DNA from: Serratia ureilytica
GTDB lineage: Bacteria; Pseudomonadota; Gammaproteobacteria; Enterobacterales; Enterobacteriaceae
Direction of reading: 5' to 3'
DNA length: 64,000 bases
NCBI RefSeq assembly: GCF_013375155.1
Contig: NZ_JABXOF010000005.1
Coordinates: forward strand, 124,001-188,000
Part shown: positions 9,170 through 19,120 of the stretch, piece by piece
Position numbering within the stretch: position 1 is the stretch's first letter
Layout of the letters: each line of letters starts with the position of its first letter
Notes under the pieces: model-generated
The model's input: the letters and a program-made list of their open reading frames with translations, nothing else
Database searches by the model: none
What the model was told of the DNA's origin: nothing
Made by a program: the position numbers and the translations under genes

Positions 9170-9216
9170 AAGATAACCGGGCATCTTATGTCAGTTTTAT
9201 GACGTTTGCATGACAA
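9170..9216 (-). promoter_or_regulatory. Three-unit Pho box and -10 element of the pstCAB promoter
   Basis: Read on the minus strand, three seven-base units spaced every 11 bases match the PhoB repeat CTGTCAT: TTGTCAT, ACGTCAT and CTGACAT, separated by GCAA and AAAA (9188-9216). A TATCTT -10 element follows at 9170-9175. PhoB normally replaces the -35 contact in this arrangement, so the operon should be switched on by phosphate starvation. Confidence 0.85.
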
Positions 9217-9527
9217 AGTTACCCGACTCAACCCAGGTTTTTTACACTGCCAACAGACAATATGAATTTGATATATTGCTGAAAAATGACCATAAACACG
9301 CTTTATAACGCCAAGAATAAGCCTGCTAACCGTCATTTCATGCTGATCGTTTCACTGCCGGGCATCCCGCCGCGGGGAAAATTTATTGTCGGCGAAAAAC
9401 GCCGCGCGCCAACGCAATGGATATGTTGGACTTTCCTGTCAATCTCTCGCAATAATGATGAAGGACACTAGAGCGGCATCCGGGCGCTGCGTCCCGGATC
9501 CTATTCTAAAATTGAACTGGAGTGGCA
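9217..9527. other. ppk upstream region
   Basis: An intergenic stretch of 311 bases between the pst promoter and ppk. It must carry the ppk promoter. I see AT-rich stretches (about 9257-9310) but no element I can name with confidence. A possible second Pho box near 9330 matches poorly. The 61-codon ORF at 9286 has no ribosome-binding site and no recognisable product. Confidence 0.5.
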
Positions 9528-11591
9528 ATGGGTCAGGAAAAGCTCTACATCGAAAAAGAACTAAGCTGGTTATCCTTTAATGAACGCGTGTTGCAGGAAG
9601 CCGCAGATAAGAGCAATCCCCTGATTGAACGAATGCGTTTTCTGGGCATTTACTCCAACAACCTCGACGAGTTCTATAAAGTCCGCTTCGCCGATCTCAA
9701 ACGCCGCATCCTGATCAGCGAAGAGCAGGGCTCCGCCGGCGCCTCGCGCCACCTGCTGAAAAAGATCCAGGCCAAGGTGCTGAAAACCGATCAGGAATTC
9801 GACGGCCTGTACAACGATCTGCTGCTGGAAATGGCGCGCAACCAGATCTTCCTGATCAACGAACGCCAGGTGTCCGAAAACCAGCAAATCTGGCTGCGCC
9901 AGTATTTCAAACAGCATCTGCGCCAGCACATCACGCCGATCCTGATCAACCACGACACCAATCTGGTGCAGTTCCTGAAAGACGATTACACCTATCTGGC
10001 GGTGGAAATTATCCGCGGCGCGCGCACCGACTATGCGCTGCTGGAAATCCCGTCGGACAAAGTGCCGCGCTTCGTCAATCTGCCGCCGGAAGCGCCGCGC
10101 CGCCGCAAGCCGATGATCCTGCTGGACAACATTCTGCGTTACTGCCTGGATGAGATTTTCAAAGGCTTCTTCGACTACGACGCGCTCAACGCCTATTCGA
10201 TGAAGATGACCCGCGACGCAGAGTACGATCTGGTGACCGAAATGGAATCCAGCCTGCTGGAACTGATGTCCTCCAGCCTGAAACAGCGCCTCACCGCCGA
10301 ACCGGTGCGCTTCGTTTATCAGCGCGACATGCCGAACGAGATGGTGGAACTGCTGCGCGGCAAGCTGGGCATCTCCAACTACGATTCGGTGATCGCCGGC
10401 GGCCGCTATCACAATTTTAAAGACTTCATCAGCTTCCCGAACGTCGGCAAGGCCAATCTGGTCAACAAGCCGCTGCCGCGCCTGCGCCACATCTGGTTCG
10501 ACGGTTTCCGCAACGGCTTCGACGCCATTCGCGAAAAAGACGTGCTGCTCTACTACCCGTACCACACCTTTGAACACGTGCTGGAGCTGCTGCGCCAGGC
10601 GTCGTTCGATCCGAGCGTGCTGGCGATCAAAATCAACATCTACCGCGTGGCGAAAGACTCGCGCATCATCGAATCGATGATCCACGCCGCGCACAACGGC
10701 AAAAAGGTCACGGTGGTGGTCGAGCTGCAGGCGCGCTTCGACGAAGAGGCCAACATTCACTGGGCGAAGCGCCTGACCGAAGCCGGCGTACACGTGATCT
10801 TCTCGGCGCCGGGGCTGAAAATCCACGCCAAACTGTTCCTGATTTCGCGCCGTGAAGGCGATGAAATTGTGCGCTATGCTCATATCGGCACCGGCAACTT
10901 TAACGAAAAAACCGCGCGCATCTATACCGACTATTCGCTGCTGACCGCCGACTCACGCATCACCAACGAAGTGCGCCGGGTGTTCAACTTTATCGAGAAC
11001 CCCTACCGGCCGGTCACCTTCGACAACCTGATGGTGTCGCCGCAGAACTCGCGCCTGAAGCTGTATGAGCTGATCGACAACGAAATCGCCAACGCCCAGG
11101 CCGGGGAACAGGCCGGCATTATGTTGAAAATAAATAATCTGGTGGATAAAGGGCTGGTAGATCGGTTATATACCGCGTCCGGCGCCGGCGTGAAGATCCG
11201 CCTGCTGGTGCGGGGCATGTGTTCCCTGATTCCCAACCTGCCGGGGATCAGCGACAATATTCAGGTGATCAGCATCGTCGATCGCTTTTTGGAACACGAT
11301 CGGGTTTACGTTTTCGACAACAAAGGTGACAAACGGGTGTATCTGTCCTCCGCCGACTGGATGACCCGCAACATAGATTACCGTATCGAAGTGGCGGTAT
11401 CGCTGCTGGATCCGGCGCTGAAACAGCGCGTTCTGGACATTCTGGAGATCCTGTTCAGCGATACGGTCAAGGCCCGTTATGTGGATAAAGAACTGAGCAA
11501 CCAGTACGTGCCGCGCGGCAACCGCCGCAAAGTGCGCGCCCAGGTGGCTATTTACGAGTATTTAAAAGCTCTGGAACAACCAGGACAGTAG
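9528..11591 (+). CDS. ppk: Polyphosphate kinase 1
   Basis: 687 residues. It transfers the gamma-phosphate of ATP onto polyphosphate, reversibly, at the inner membrane face. The sequence follows E. coli Ppk almost throughout, from [20 protein letters not shown] to the C-terminal [20 protein letters not shown]. The two PLD-like histidines are present: the autophosphorylated one in GLKIHAKLF and the second in [11 protein letters not shown] chose ATG 9528 to match the family N-terminus; a GTG two codons upstream (9522) is in frame. ppx follows after ten bases, so the two form an operon. The PhoB-driven pst operon diverges from it. Confidence 0.97.
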   Translation: MGQEKLYIEKELSWLSFNERVLQEAADKSNPLIERMRFLGIYSNNLDEFYKVRFADLKRRILISEEQGSAGASRHLLKKIQAKVLKTDQEFDGLYNDLLLEMARNQIFLINERQVSENQQIWLRQYFKQHLRQHITPILINHDTNLVQFLKDDYTYLAVEIIRGARTDYALLEIPSDKVPRFVNLPPEAPRRRKPMILLDNILRYCLDEIFKGFFDYDALNAYSMKMTRDAEYDLVTEMESSLLELMSSSLKQRLTAEPVRFVYQRDMPNEMVELLRGKLGISNYDSVIAGGRYHNFKDFISFPNVGKANLVNKPLPRLRHIWFDGFRNGFDAIREKDVLLYYPYHTFEHVLELLRQASFDPSVLAIKINIYRVAKDSRIIESMIHAAHNGKKVTVVVELQARFDEEANIHWAKRLTEAGVHVIFSAPGLKIHAKLFLISRREGDEIVRYAHIGTGNFNEKTARIYTDYSLLTADSRITNEVRRVFNFIENPYRPVTFDNLMVSPQNSRLKLYELIDNEIANAQAGEQAGIMLKINNLVDKGLVDRLYTASGAGVKIRLLVRGMCSLIPNLPGISDNIQVISIVDRFLEHDRVYVFDNKGDKRVYLSSADWMTRNIDYRIEVAVSLLDPALKQRVLDILEILFSDTVKARYVDKELSNQYVPRGNRRKVRAQVAIYEYLKALEQPGQ

Positions 11592-11601
11592 GCCAGCAAC
11601 T

Positions 11602-13152
11602 ATGCCGCTAAAAAACACTGCAACGAACAAACCGCAGGAAATCGCCGCCATCGACCTCGGGTCGAACAGTTTCCACATGGTGATCGCCCGCGTCGTCAAC
11701 GGCGCCTTACAGGTATTGGGCCGTTTAAAACAGCGGGTGCACCTCGCCGACGGATTGGACAGCAACAACGTACTCAGTGAAGAGGCGATAGAACGCGGCC
11801 TGGCCTGCCTGGCGCTGTTTGCCGAACGGCTGCAGGGCTTCCCGGCGGATAACGTCACCATCGTCGGGACCCACACCCTGCGCCAGGCGGTGAACGCCGA
11901 AGTGTTCCTCAAGCGCGCCGCCAAAGTGATCCCCTACCCGATCGAAATCATCGCTGGCCAGGAAGAAGCGCGCCTGATCTTCATGGGCGTGGAGCACACT
12001 CAACCGGAGAAAGGCCGCAAGCTGGTGATCGACATCGGCGGCGGCTCGACCGAGCTGGTGATCGGCGAAGACTTCGAGCCGCTGCTGGCGGAAAGCCGCC
12101 GCATGGGCTGCGTCAGCTTCGCCCAGCTGTTCTTCCCCGGCGGCGAGATCAGCAAAAACAACTTCCGCCGCGCGCGGCTGGCGGCGGCGCAGAAGCTGGA
12201 AACGCTGGCCTGGCAGTACCGCATTCAGGGCTGGCAGTACGCGCTGGGCGCCTCAGGCACCATCAAGGCCGCCCACGAAGTGCTGGTGGCGATGGGCGAA
12301 AAAGACGGTCTGATCACCCTCGAACGCCTGGAAATGCTCGCCGAACAGGTGCTGCAGTTCAAAAGCTTCAGCTCACTGAGCCTGCCGGGGCTGTCGGAAG
12401 ATCGCCAATCGGTGTTCGTGCCGGGGCTGGCTATTCTGTGCGGCGTGTTCGATGCGCTGGCGATCCGCGATCTGCGCCTGTCTGACGGTGCGTTGCGCGA
12501 AGGCGTGCTGTATGAAATGGAAGGCCGCTTCCGCCACCAGGACATCCGCAGCCGCACCGCCAAAAGCCTGGCCGATCACTACAACATCGACCGCGAACAG
12601 GCCAAGCGGGTGCTGGAAACCACCGAACTGCTCTATTCGCAGTGGATGGCGCAAAACACCAAGCTGGTGCATCCGCAATTGGAAGCCCTGCTGAAATGGG
12701 CCGCCATGCTGCACGAAGTGGGGCTGAGCATCAACCACAGCGGCATGCATCGCCATTCGGCTTACATTCTGCAAAACTCCAATCTGCCTGGCTTTAACCA
12801 GGAACAGCAGCTGCTGTTGGCGGCGTTGGTGCGTTTCCACCGCAAGGCGATCAAGCTGGAAGAGCTGCCGCGCCTCAACCTGTTCAAAAAGAAACACTAC
12901 CTGCCGCTGATCCAGCTGCTGCGTCTGAGCACCCTGCTCAACAACCAGCGCCAGTCGACCACCACGCCGGAAACGCTGCGCCTGACCACCGACGACAACC
13001 ACTGGACGCTGCGCTTCCCGGCCGGCTACCTGGCGCAAAACAACCTGGTGCAGTTGGACTTCGAGCGCGAGCAGGCCTACTGGAACGACGTCGTCGGCTG
13101 GAAGCTGCTGATCGACGAAGAAGGTTCGCAAGACGAACAGCGCTCCGCCTGA
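11602..13152 (+). CDS. ppx: Exopolyphosphatase
   Basis: 516 residues. It removes terminal phosphates from polyphosphate and belongs to the ASKHA Ppx/GppA family. The N-terminal phosphate-binding loop is [16 protein letters not shown], the second is [14 protein letters not shown], and the catalytic region includes GQEEARLI. The C-terminal half is an HD-like domain ([20 protein letters not shown]), as in E. coli Ppx, which is of nearly the same length. It sits ten bases after ppk and is followed by a terminator, so polyphosphate synthesis and breakdown are co-transcribed. Confidence 0.97.
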   Translation: MPLKNTATNKPQEIAAIDLGSNSFHMVIARVVNGALQVLGRLKQRVHLADGLDSNNVLSEEAIERGLACLALFAERLQGFPADNVTIVGTHTLRQAVNAEVFLKRAAKVIPYPIEIIAGQEEARLIFMGVEHTQPEKGRKLVIDIGGGSTELVIGEDFEPLLAESRRMGCVSFAQLFFPGGEISKNNFRRARLAAAQKLETLAWQYRIQGWQYALGASGTIKAAHEVLVAMGEKDGLITLERLEMLAEQVLQFKSFSSLSLPGLSEDRQSVFVPGLAILCGVFDALAIRDLRLSDGALREGVLYEMEGRFRHQDIRSRTAKSLADHYNIDREQAKRVLETTELLYSQWMAQNTKLVHPQLEALLKWAAMLHEVGLSINHSGMHRHSAYILQNSNLPGFNQEQQLLLAALVRFHRKAIKLEELPRLNLFKKKHYLPLIQLLRLSTLLNNQRQSTTTPETLRLTTDDNHWTLRFPAGYLAQNNLVQLDFEREQAYWNDVVGWKLLIDEEGSQDEQRSA

Positions 13153-13159
13153 TCCCCCG

Positions 13160-13184
13160 CCCCCTGCCAGACAGGGGGTTTTTC
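13160..13184 (+). terminator. Terminator of the ppk-ppx operon
   Basis: The stem CCCCCTG / CAGGGGG with a five-base loop is followed by TTTTT, a few bases after the ppx stop. Confidence 0.88.
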
Positions 13185-13333
13185 TTTCCGCCCCCGCTCC
13201 GCCAACCTAAACGAAACCCTAATACGGCGCGCCGCTCGCCGGAAAAAAATGGACAACTTTTGTCATCAGCGCCTAAAATCCGGTTACAAATTCTCGAGCG
13301 AATAACACAGGACACCGGCATACCGGGTGATAT

Positions 13334-13516
13334 ATGCGCAAGAAAACCACCGGACAGATGACGAAGATAGTGTTGTTTATCAGCTTTATCATTTTAGTCG
13401 GCCGACTGCTGTACGCCGCCGTGGTGGCGGTGCCTCATCATCAGGAAAAAAAGCAGGCCGCTGCGCAAAACGCCGCCGAAGTCAGCGCGCCGCAACAGGA
13501 CGCCTCCTCTGAATAA
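13334..13516 (+). CDS. yfgG: YfgG-family small membrane protein
   Basis: 60 residues: a basic N-terminus (MRKKTTGQMTK), one membrane span (IVLFISFIILVGRLLYAAVVA), then a histidine pair and a charged tail (HHQEKKQAA). The same pattern (MTRIVLLISF, then HHQSKKEA) occurs in E. coli YfgG, which also lies near ppx. YfgG has been linked to nickel and cobalt tolerance in E. coli. That function is by homology only. Confidence 0.8.
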   Translation: MRKKTTGQMTKIVLFISFIILVGRLLYAAVVAVPHHQEKKQAAAQNAAEVSAPQQDASSE

Positions 13517-13619
13517 CCGCCGCGCCCCGTCCGTTTCATAAAAATGACTCCGGCACTCGCTATGCTCTATCTTTTAATGAGCCTGCGTCAGGAACGCCGA
13601 GCGCCCGTTAAGGAACACC

Positions 13620-15053
13620 ATGTCAGCCGCAACCCATAACGTCAAAAAAGTCGCTGAACACCGCCAGCGCATTCTCACTCTGTTGTTGAACAATAAGGAA
13701 TTGGTCGACGGCATTCTCGGCCGCCCAGGGGATGAACACGCCCTCAGCCAAAGCGAACTGCTGAACCAAACGGCGGAAATTACCGGCCTGCTTGACGACA
13801 TGCACGCCGCCGACCTGGCGGACCTGCTGGAAGCGCTGCCGCAGGACGAGCGCATGGCGCTGTGGCGGCTGGTGGGCAACAGCAAGCGCGGCCAGACGCT
13901 GGTGGAAGTCGCCGAACCGGTCTGGGACAGCCTGATCGAAGAAATGAGCGATAAAGACCTGCTCAAAGCGATCAAAACGCTGGACGTGGACGAACAGGCC
14001 TATCTGGCGCAATACCTGCCGCGTAACCTGATGGGCCGGTTGCTGACCTCGCTGGAGCCGGAGCAGCGCGCTCAGGTGCGCGAGATGAGCCAGTACGCCA
14101 AAGACAGCGTCGGCTGGATGATGGATTTCGAACTGGTGACGGTGCGGCCGGACGTCACGCTCGGCGCGGTGCACCGTTTTTTGCGCATGCGTAAAACCAT
14201 TCCCGACGCCACCGATAAACTGTTCGTCACCGATCGCAAAAACACCCTGCTGGGCGAACTGCCGCTCACCGCAGTGCTGCTGAACGACCCGGAGATCCCG
14301 GTGCGCGAGGTGATGGACAGCGATCCCGCCACCTTTCAGCCCGAAGACAAGGCCGATGAAGCGGCCGGCGCGTTCGAACGTTACGACCTGATCAGCGCCC
14401 CGGTGGTTGATGCCAAAGGCAAACTGATGGGCCGCCTGACTATCGAAGAGATCGTCGACGCCGTCAACGAAGAGAGCGACACCAATTTGCGCCGCATGGG
14501 CGGTTTGAGCCCGGAAGAAGACGTGTTCGCCCCGGTCAGCAAGGCGGTCAAGACCCGCTGGGCCTGGCTGGCGATCAACCTCTGTACCGCGTTCGTCGCC
14601 TCGCGCGTGATTGGCCTGTTCGAACACACCATTTCCCAGTTGGTGGCGCTGGCGGCGCTGATGCCGATCGTCGCCGGCATCGGCGGCAACACCGGCAACC
14701 AAACCATCACCATGATTGTGCGCGCGCTGGCGCTGCACCAGATTGAAGTCGGCAACATCTCGCGCCTGATGCTCAGGGAGCTGGGCGTCGCCATCATCAA
14801 CGGCGTGGTGTGGGGCGGCATCATGGGCGTGATCACCTGGCTGCTGTACGGCGACGCGGCAATGGGCGGCGTGATGACGCTGGCGATGCTGCTCAACCTG
14901 CTGTTGGCGGCGCTGATGGGCGTGGTGATCCCGATGACCATGCTCAAACTGGGCCGCGATCCGGCGGTCGGCTCGAGCGTGCTCATCACCGCGCTGACCG
15001 ACACCGGCGGCTTTTTCATCTTCCTCGGCCTCGCCACCCTGTTCCTGCTGTAA
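13620..15053 (+). CDS. mgtE: Magnesium transporter MgtE
   Basis: 477 residues with the full MgtE layout. The N-terminal superhelical domain (about 30-140) contains MHAADLADLLEALPQDER. Two CBS domains (about 140-270) follow, including VREVMDSDPATFQPEDKADEAAGAFERYDLISAPVVD. Five membrane spans form the pore, with the family motif AGIGGNTGNQT and the C-terminal ALTDTGGFFIFLGLATL. MgtE is a dimeric channel gated by cytoplasmic Mg2+ through the N and CBS domains. The ATG at 13620 follows AAGGA. It is a single gene with its own terminator. Confidence 0.95.
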   Translation: MSAATHNVKKVAEHRQRILTLLLNNKELVDGILGRPGDEHALSQSELLNQTAEITGLLDDMHAADLADLLEALPQDERMALWRLVGNSKRGQTLVEVAEPVWDSLIEEMSDKDLLKAIKTLDVDEQAYLAQYLPRNLMGRLLTSLEPEQRAQVREMSQYAKDSVGWMMDFELVTVRPDVTLGAVHRFLRMRKTIPDATDKLFVTDRKNTLLGELPLTAVLLNDPEIPVREVMDSDPATFQPEDKADEAAGAFERYDLISAPVVDAKGKLMGRLTIEEIVDAVNEESDTNLRRMGGLSPEEDVFAPVSKAVKTRWAWLAINLCTAFVASRVIGLFEHTISQLVALAALMPIVAGIGGNTGNQTITMIVRALALHQIEVGNISRLMLRELGVAIINGVVWGGIMGVITWLLYGDAAMGGVMTLAMLLNLLLAALMGVVIPMTMLKLGRDPAVGSSVLITALTDTGGFFIFLGLATLFLL

Positions 15054-15061
15054 TACGCCAA

Positions 15062-15085
15062 AAGCCGGCCTCGCGCCGGCTTTTT
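15062..15085 (+). terminator. Terminator after mgtE
   Basis: The stem AGCCGGC / GCCGGCT with a short loop is followed by TTTTT, nine bases after the mgtE stop. Confidence 0.88.
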
Positions 15086-15238
15086 CGTCATTCTGTCGCC
15101 GGGCTGGCGTTAACGCAGTAAAGTCGGCCTTCCCGGTAGGTTTTCCTCTCGCGCTGTACTACCCTTTGCCAATAAATCGTCTTAATTCATCCACGTCATG
15201 AATCCAATCACTGACAGAGGCCATCGGTAAGGGTGTCT

Positions 15239-18200
15239 ATGGATATCAGCGCGCCGAACACGTTCGGCACACACAAAGGCGTCGTGGTGACGCATTCCCT
15301 GTTCGTGGCGCTGGCGACGTTTTTGCTCGCCTTGTTGAGCCTGTCGCTGTCCAACGAAGCCCGCCACTTCACGCCGCTGTGGTTCCCGACCGCCGCCGCA
15401 ATCGCGGTGCTGTACCGCCACGCCCCGCGTCACTGGGGGCTGCCGCTGCTGGCCAGCGGCCTCGGCATCGTGCTCGCCAGCTTCTTGCTGTTCGGCGTCA
15501 GCGTCACTCCCGTCAAGCTGGCCGCCATCAACCTGCTGGAAGCGGCGATTTGCGCCCTGCTGTTGCGCCGCATGCTACACCCGTACGATCCGTTGAATGA
15601 TCTCGCCAGTTGGCTGCGTTTTGTGGTCTGTGCGGTGATTTTTACCCCGCTGTTCAGCGCGCTGCTGGCCGCCGGCCTGGTACCCGCGCCAGAGCAGCCT
15701 TTTTGGCAGCCGTTCGGTACCTGGTTCATTTCCGAAGCGATAGGGGTACTGTCGCTGGCACCGATCGGCCTCGCTTACAACCGTCGTACCCTGACGGCGC
15801 TGAACCCGTTTCCATTATTGCTGACACTGATGGTTACGCTGGCTTTCAGCTTTATGGCGCTGACCTATCTGCCTTTTCCGTTCACGTTCGTGATTTTGCC
15901 GCTGCTGTGGGCAGCCATCGCACTGCCGCGTTTTGAGGCGTTCACCGTTTGCTTCTGCACCCTCTTGCTGATCACCGTGATGATTTCGCTGGGACTGCTG
16001 CATTTTCAGGCTACCGGCAAACACCTTGGCGATCTCGGTCTGTACTTGCCGATGCTGCTGATTTTAATCCCGGCGCACGCAATGGCGGTGGTGATGCACG
16101 CCTTCCGAGTGGAAAAACAGCATATCGTCGAAAGTGAAAGCCGCTTTCGCAGCGCGCTGGAGTATTCCGCCATCGGCATGGCGCTGGTGTCGCCGCAGGG
16201 CAAATGGCTGCAGGTCAATCAGGCGCTGTGCACGCTGCTCGGCTATACGCCGGAGGCGCTGCATAAGCTGACCTTTCAAGAAATTACGCATCCCGACGAT
16301 CTCAACGCCGATCTCAGCCAGTTGCACGACCTGCTCGATGGCCATATCAGCAGCTATACCCTGGAGAAACGCTACATTCGCAGCGACGGCCAGACCGTTT
16401 GGGCGCTGCTGGCGGTTTCGCTGGTGCGCGACGCCGAAGGGGTGCCGTTGTACTTCATCTCTCAGGTGGAGGACATCAGCGATTTGAAGCGCAGCCAGGC
16501 GGAAAACAACCGGCTGGTGGAGCGCATAACGCTGGCCAATCAGGTGGGCGGCGTCGGCATCTGGGAATGGGTGATAAGCCAGGAAAACTTCACCTGGGAT
16601 CAGCGCATGTTCGAACTCTACGATCTCAATTCCGACCAAACGCCGACGTTGGCGCTGTGGCGTACGCTGTTGGTGCCGGAAGATCGCGACCGCACCGATC
16701 GCGAGCTGGCCGAGATTCTGGCTCAGCCACGACCATTCGTCATGGAATTTCGCATCACCACGCGCGGCGGCAAGTTACGCCATATTCGCGGCCAGGGCAA
16801 TGTGATCCTCGACGACCAGGGCCAGCCGCTGCGCATGATCGGCACCAATATCGACATGACCGAGCTCAAGATCCTCGCCGAAGCGCTGCACGAGGAGAAA
16901 GAGCGCTTGCACATTACCCTCGACGCCATCGGCGAAGGGGTGATCTCCACCGACGGTCACCAGCGCATTACCTTTATGAATCCGGTGGCCGAGCAGATGT
17001 GCGGCTGGCCGCTCGATCTGGCGATCGGTATGCCCGTCGCCGGCGTGGTGCGCCTGACCAACGGTAAAGACGGCCCGGAAATCGAAAACCTCACGCAATA
17101 CCCACGGCAGTGGCCGGCGGATTACGCGCTGGTGCTGCACAGCCGCGACGGGCGCTATTTCGACGTGCAGCAGTCGGTCTCACCGCTGAAAACCCTCGAC
17201 GGCGAAACCATGGGCGCGGTGATGGTGCTGCAGGATGTCACCGCCTCGCGCGAATTGATGAAAAAGCTCAGCTACAGCGCCTCACACGACGCGCTGACCG
17301 GCCTGCCGAACCGTACCCGCTTCGAGAAGCAGTTGAAAGCGGCGATCGTCGCCAGCGGCGAACCGTCGTCGTCGCATTCGCTGGTGTTCCTCGATCTGGA
17401 TCGGTTCAAGGCGGTGAACGACACCGCCGGCCACGCGGCGGGTGATGCCTTGCTGCGGGACATCTCCCAGCTGATGCGGCACCAGCTGCGCAACAGCGAC
17501 TGCCTGGCCCGGCTGGGTGGCGACGAATTCGGCCTAATCCTGTTCGACTGCCGGCTTGAACAGGCCAAATCGCTGATGCAACAGGTGGTCAACCAAATCA
17601 GCCAACACCCGTTCTACTGGGAAGGAAAGATTTACCGCGTCGGCGCCAGCGCCGGCATCACGCGCATCGGCGGCGACGCCAAAAGCAGCGAGCTGCTGGC
17701 GCAGGCCGACATCGCCTGCTACACCGCCAAACACCACGGGCGCGGCCAGGTGTATCTGTATGAAACGCGACAAAAACAGCTGCTGGAACGGCAGCATGAA
17801 TTGCTGAGCCCACAGGAGGTACAGGCGATCGTCAGCGAGGGGCAGCTGCGGCTGCTGACCCGCGCCATCGCGCCGCCGGCGACGCCGCTGTCGGCCGCGT
17901 TTCACCAGGTAACACTGCAGGTGATGGCGCCGGACGACCGCCCGCTGTCGCACGAGGCGTTCATCGCCGCCGCGCAGCTGTACGGCCTGATGCCGGACAT
18001 CGACCGCTGGACGGCGGCGCAACTGCTGGTGAAATATGCCGACGACATCAAACGCAAAGGGCTGTCGCTCGCGCTGCCGCTGGCCATCGACAGCCTGCTG
18101 AGCGCCGACTTCCAGCGCTACCTGACTGAAACGGTGCGCGCTTCCTCGCTGCCGCCGCAGGCGCTGCTGTTCAGCGTCGATGAGGCCGCAATACTGGAGC

Positions 18201-18565
18201 ACGCCGCGCAGTGTCGGGCATTTCTCCGCGAACTGCAGCAGCAGGGCTGCCGGCTGATCGTCAACGGCTTCGGGCATAACATCAATGCGTTCGATGAGCT
18301 CAGCGACCAGAGGATCGACATCATTCGCATCGATGAGCGCTTTATCACCAACGTGCACTGCAACCAGATGGACGAGCTGATGGTCTCGATGCTCAACGGC
18401 GCGGCGCATCGCATTAAAGCGCAGACCTTCGCCGGACCGGCTCACCAGCCGGTGACGCTGCAGGCGCTGCGCGACATTGGCGTCGATCTGGCGGACGGCG
18501 ACCAGGTGGCGCTGGAGCAGCCGCTGGCGGTGTTGCTCAGCGACGGCTATTTCGGCATCCGTTAA
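15239..18565 (+). CDS. dgcE: Diguanylate cyclase DgcE (YegE): MASE1-PAS-PAS-PAS-GGDEF-degenerate EAL
   Basis: 1108 residues from the ATG at 15239, which has AAGGG five bases upstream; a GTG two codons earlier is in frame. It makes cyclic di-GMP from two GTP. The N-terminal MASE1 domain has about eight membrane spans (residues 15-290). Three PAS domains follow (about 300-690), then GGDEF with an intact RLGGDEFGLIL near residue 760 and an inhibitory RxxD site five residues before it (RNSD). The C-terminal EAL-like domain has no EAL or catalytic acidic cluster, as in E. coli DgcE. Similarity to E. coli YegE runs the whole length. Its neighbours alkA and yegD are the same as in E. coli. Confidence 0.95.
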   Translation: MDISAPNTFGTHKGVVVTHSLFVALATFLLALLSLSLSNEARHFTPLWFPTAAAIAVLYRHAPRHWGLPLLASGLGIVLASFLLFGVSVTPVKLAAINLLEAAICALLLRRMLHPYDPLNDLASWLRFVVCAVIFTPLFSALLAAGLVPAPEQPFWQPFGTWFISEAIGVLSLAPIGLAYNRRTLTALNPFPLLLTLMVTLAFSFMALTYLPFPFTFVILPLLWAAIALPRFEAFTVCFCTLLLITVMISLGLLHFQATGKHLGDLGLYLPMLLILIPAHAMAVVMHAFRVEKQHIVESESRFRSALEYSAIGMALVSPQGKWLQVNQALCTLLGYTPEALHKLTFQEITHPDDLNADLSQLHDLLDGHISSYTLEKRYIRSDGQTVWALLAVSLVRDAEGVPLYFISQVEDISDLKRSQAENNRLVERITLANQVGGVGIWEWVISQENFTWDQRMFELYDLNSDQTPTLALWRTLLVPEDRDRTDRELAEILAQPRPFVMEFRITTRGGKLRHIRGQGNVILDDQGQPLRMIGTNIDMTELKILAEALHEEKERLHITLDAIGEGVISTDGHQRITFMNPVAEQMCGWPLDLAIGMPVAGVVRLTNGKDGPEIENLTQYPRQWPADYALVLHSRDGRYFDVQQSVSPLKTLDGETMGAVMVLQDVTASRELMKKLSYSASHDALTGLPNRTRFEKQLKAAIVASGEPSSSHSLVFLDLDRFKAVNDTAGHAAGDALLRDISQLMRHQLRNSDCLARLGGDEFGLILFDCRLEQAKSLMQQVVNQISQHPFYWEGKIYRVGASAGITRIGGDAKSSELLAQADIACYTAKHHGRGQVYLYETRQKQLLERQHELLSPQEVQAIVSEGQLRLLTRAIAPPATPLSAAFHQVTLQVMAPDDRPLSHEAFIAAAQLYGLMPDIDRWTAAQLLVKYADDIKRKGLSLALPLAIDSLLSADFQRYLTETVRASSLPPQALLFSVDEAAILEHAAQCRAFLRELQQQGCRLIVNGFGHNINAFDELSDQRIDIIRIDERFITNVHCNQMDELMVSMLNGAAHRIKAQTFAGPAHQPVTLQALRDIGVDLADGDQVALEQPLAVLLSDGYFGIR

Positions 18566-18760
18566 CCCTCTCCCCCCTCTCAGGCGCCGTCTCCCGGGCG
18601 GCGCCTCGCATCTCGTTCGTTACATAATATTAACCAAGACAAGATTAGTGATATAAATAACACCTTAGGCTTAAACGATTAAGTAAGATGAAGCACCCGT
18701 ACGAGTATCAGCGTATCCGTTGATTTTCCTCGACATGTGATGGCTCAGGGATAAGGGACT

Positions 18761-19114
18761 ATGGAAAAGAAATGGTTTTCCGCCAGGGAACTGATGGGTA
18801 AGGCGGGGTTGCCGTCAACCCCGCAAGGGGTCAATCTGATGGCCCGACGCGAAGGCTGGGTCAGCCGCCGCCGCAGCGGCGTGCAGGGCAAAGCGCTGGA
18901 ATACCATATCGACAGTCTGCCGTTCGGCGCGCGCAGCCTGTCGGCCTTGCGCGAGGCAGACCATCCGGACTACGCGGTCAAACGCCAGGATCCGGTGCGG
19001 GTCTGGATCGAGTATTACTACCACCTGACGCCGGCCGAGCGGGAAAAGCTGCTGGCGTTCCTGATGCGTGAAGGCATGAGCCGCCTGCTGCAGCTGATCG
19101 AGTCCCCCCGCTAG
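18761..19114 (+). CDS. YfeC-like DNA-binding protein (Mu-type winged helix)
   Basis: 117 residues. Residues 5-50 (WFSARELMGKAGLPSTPQGVNLMARREGW, then RRRSGVQGKALEYHI) match the Mu transposase/repressor type of winged-helix domain found in YfeC-like regulators. The C-terminal LTPAEREKLLAFLMREGMSRLLQLI parallels the tail of E. coli YfeC. It is probably a small transcription factor, targets unknown. It lies between dgcE and the convergent alkA, seven bases from the alkA stop. The 195-base gap before it should hold its promoter. Confidence 0.65.
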   Translation: MEKKWFSARELMGKAGLPSTPQGVNLMARREGWVSRRRSGVQGKALEYHIDSLPFGARSLSALREADHPDYAVKRQDPVRVWIEYYYHLTPAEREKLLAFLMREGMSRLLQLIESPR

Positions 19115-19120
19115 CCGCGT

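Noticed and set aside
9330-9347. Second Pho box for ppk
   Set aside because: The first unit (CCGTCAT) fits but the second (TGCTGAT) matches only three of seven positions.
9286-9471. 61-codon ORF upstream of ppk
   Set aside because: No ribosome-binding site and no recognisable product; it lies in the ppk promoter region.
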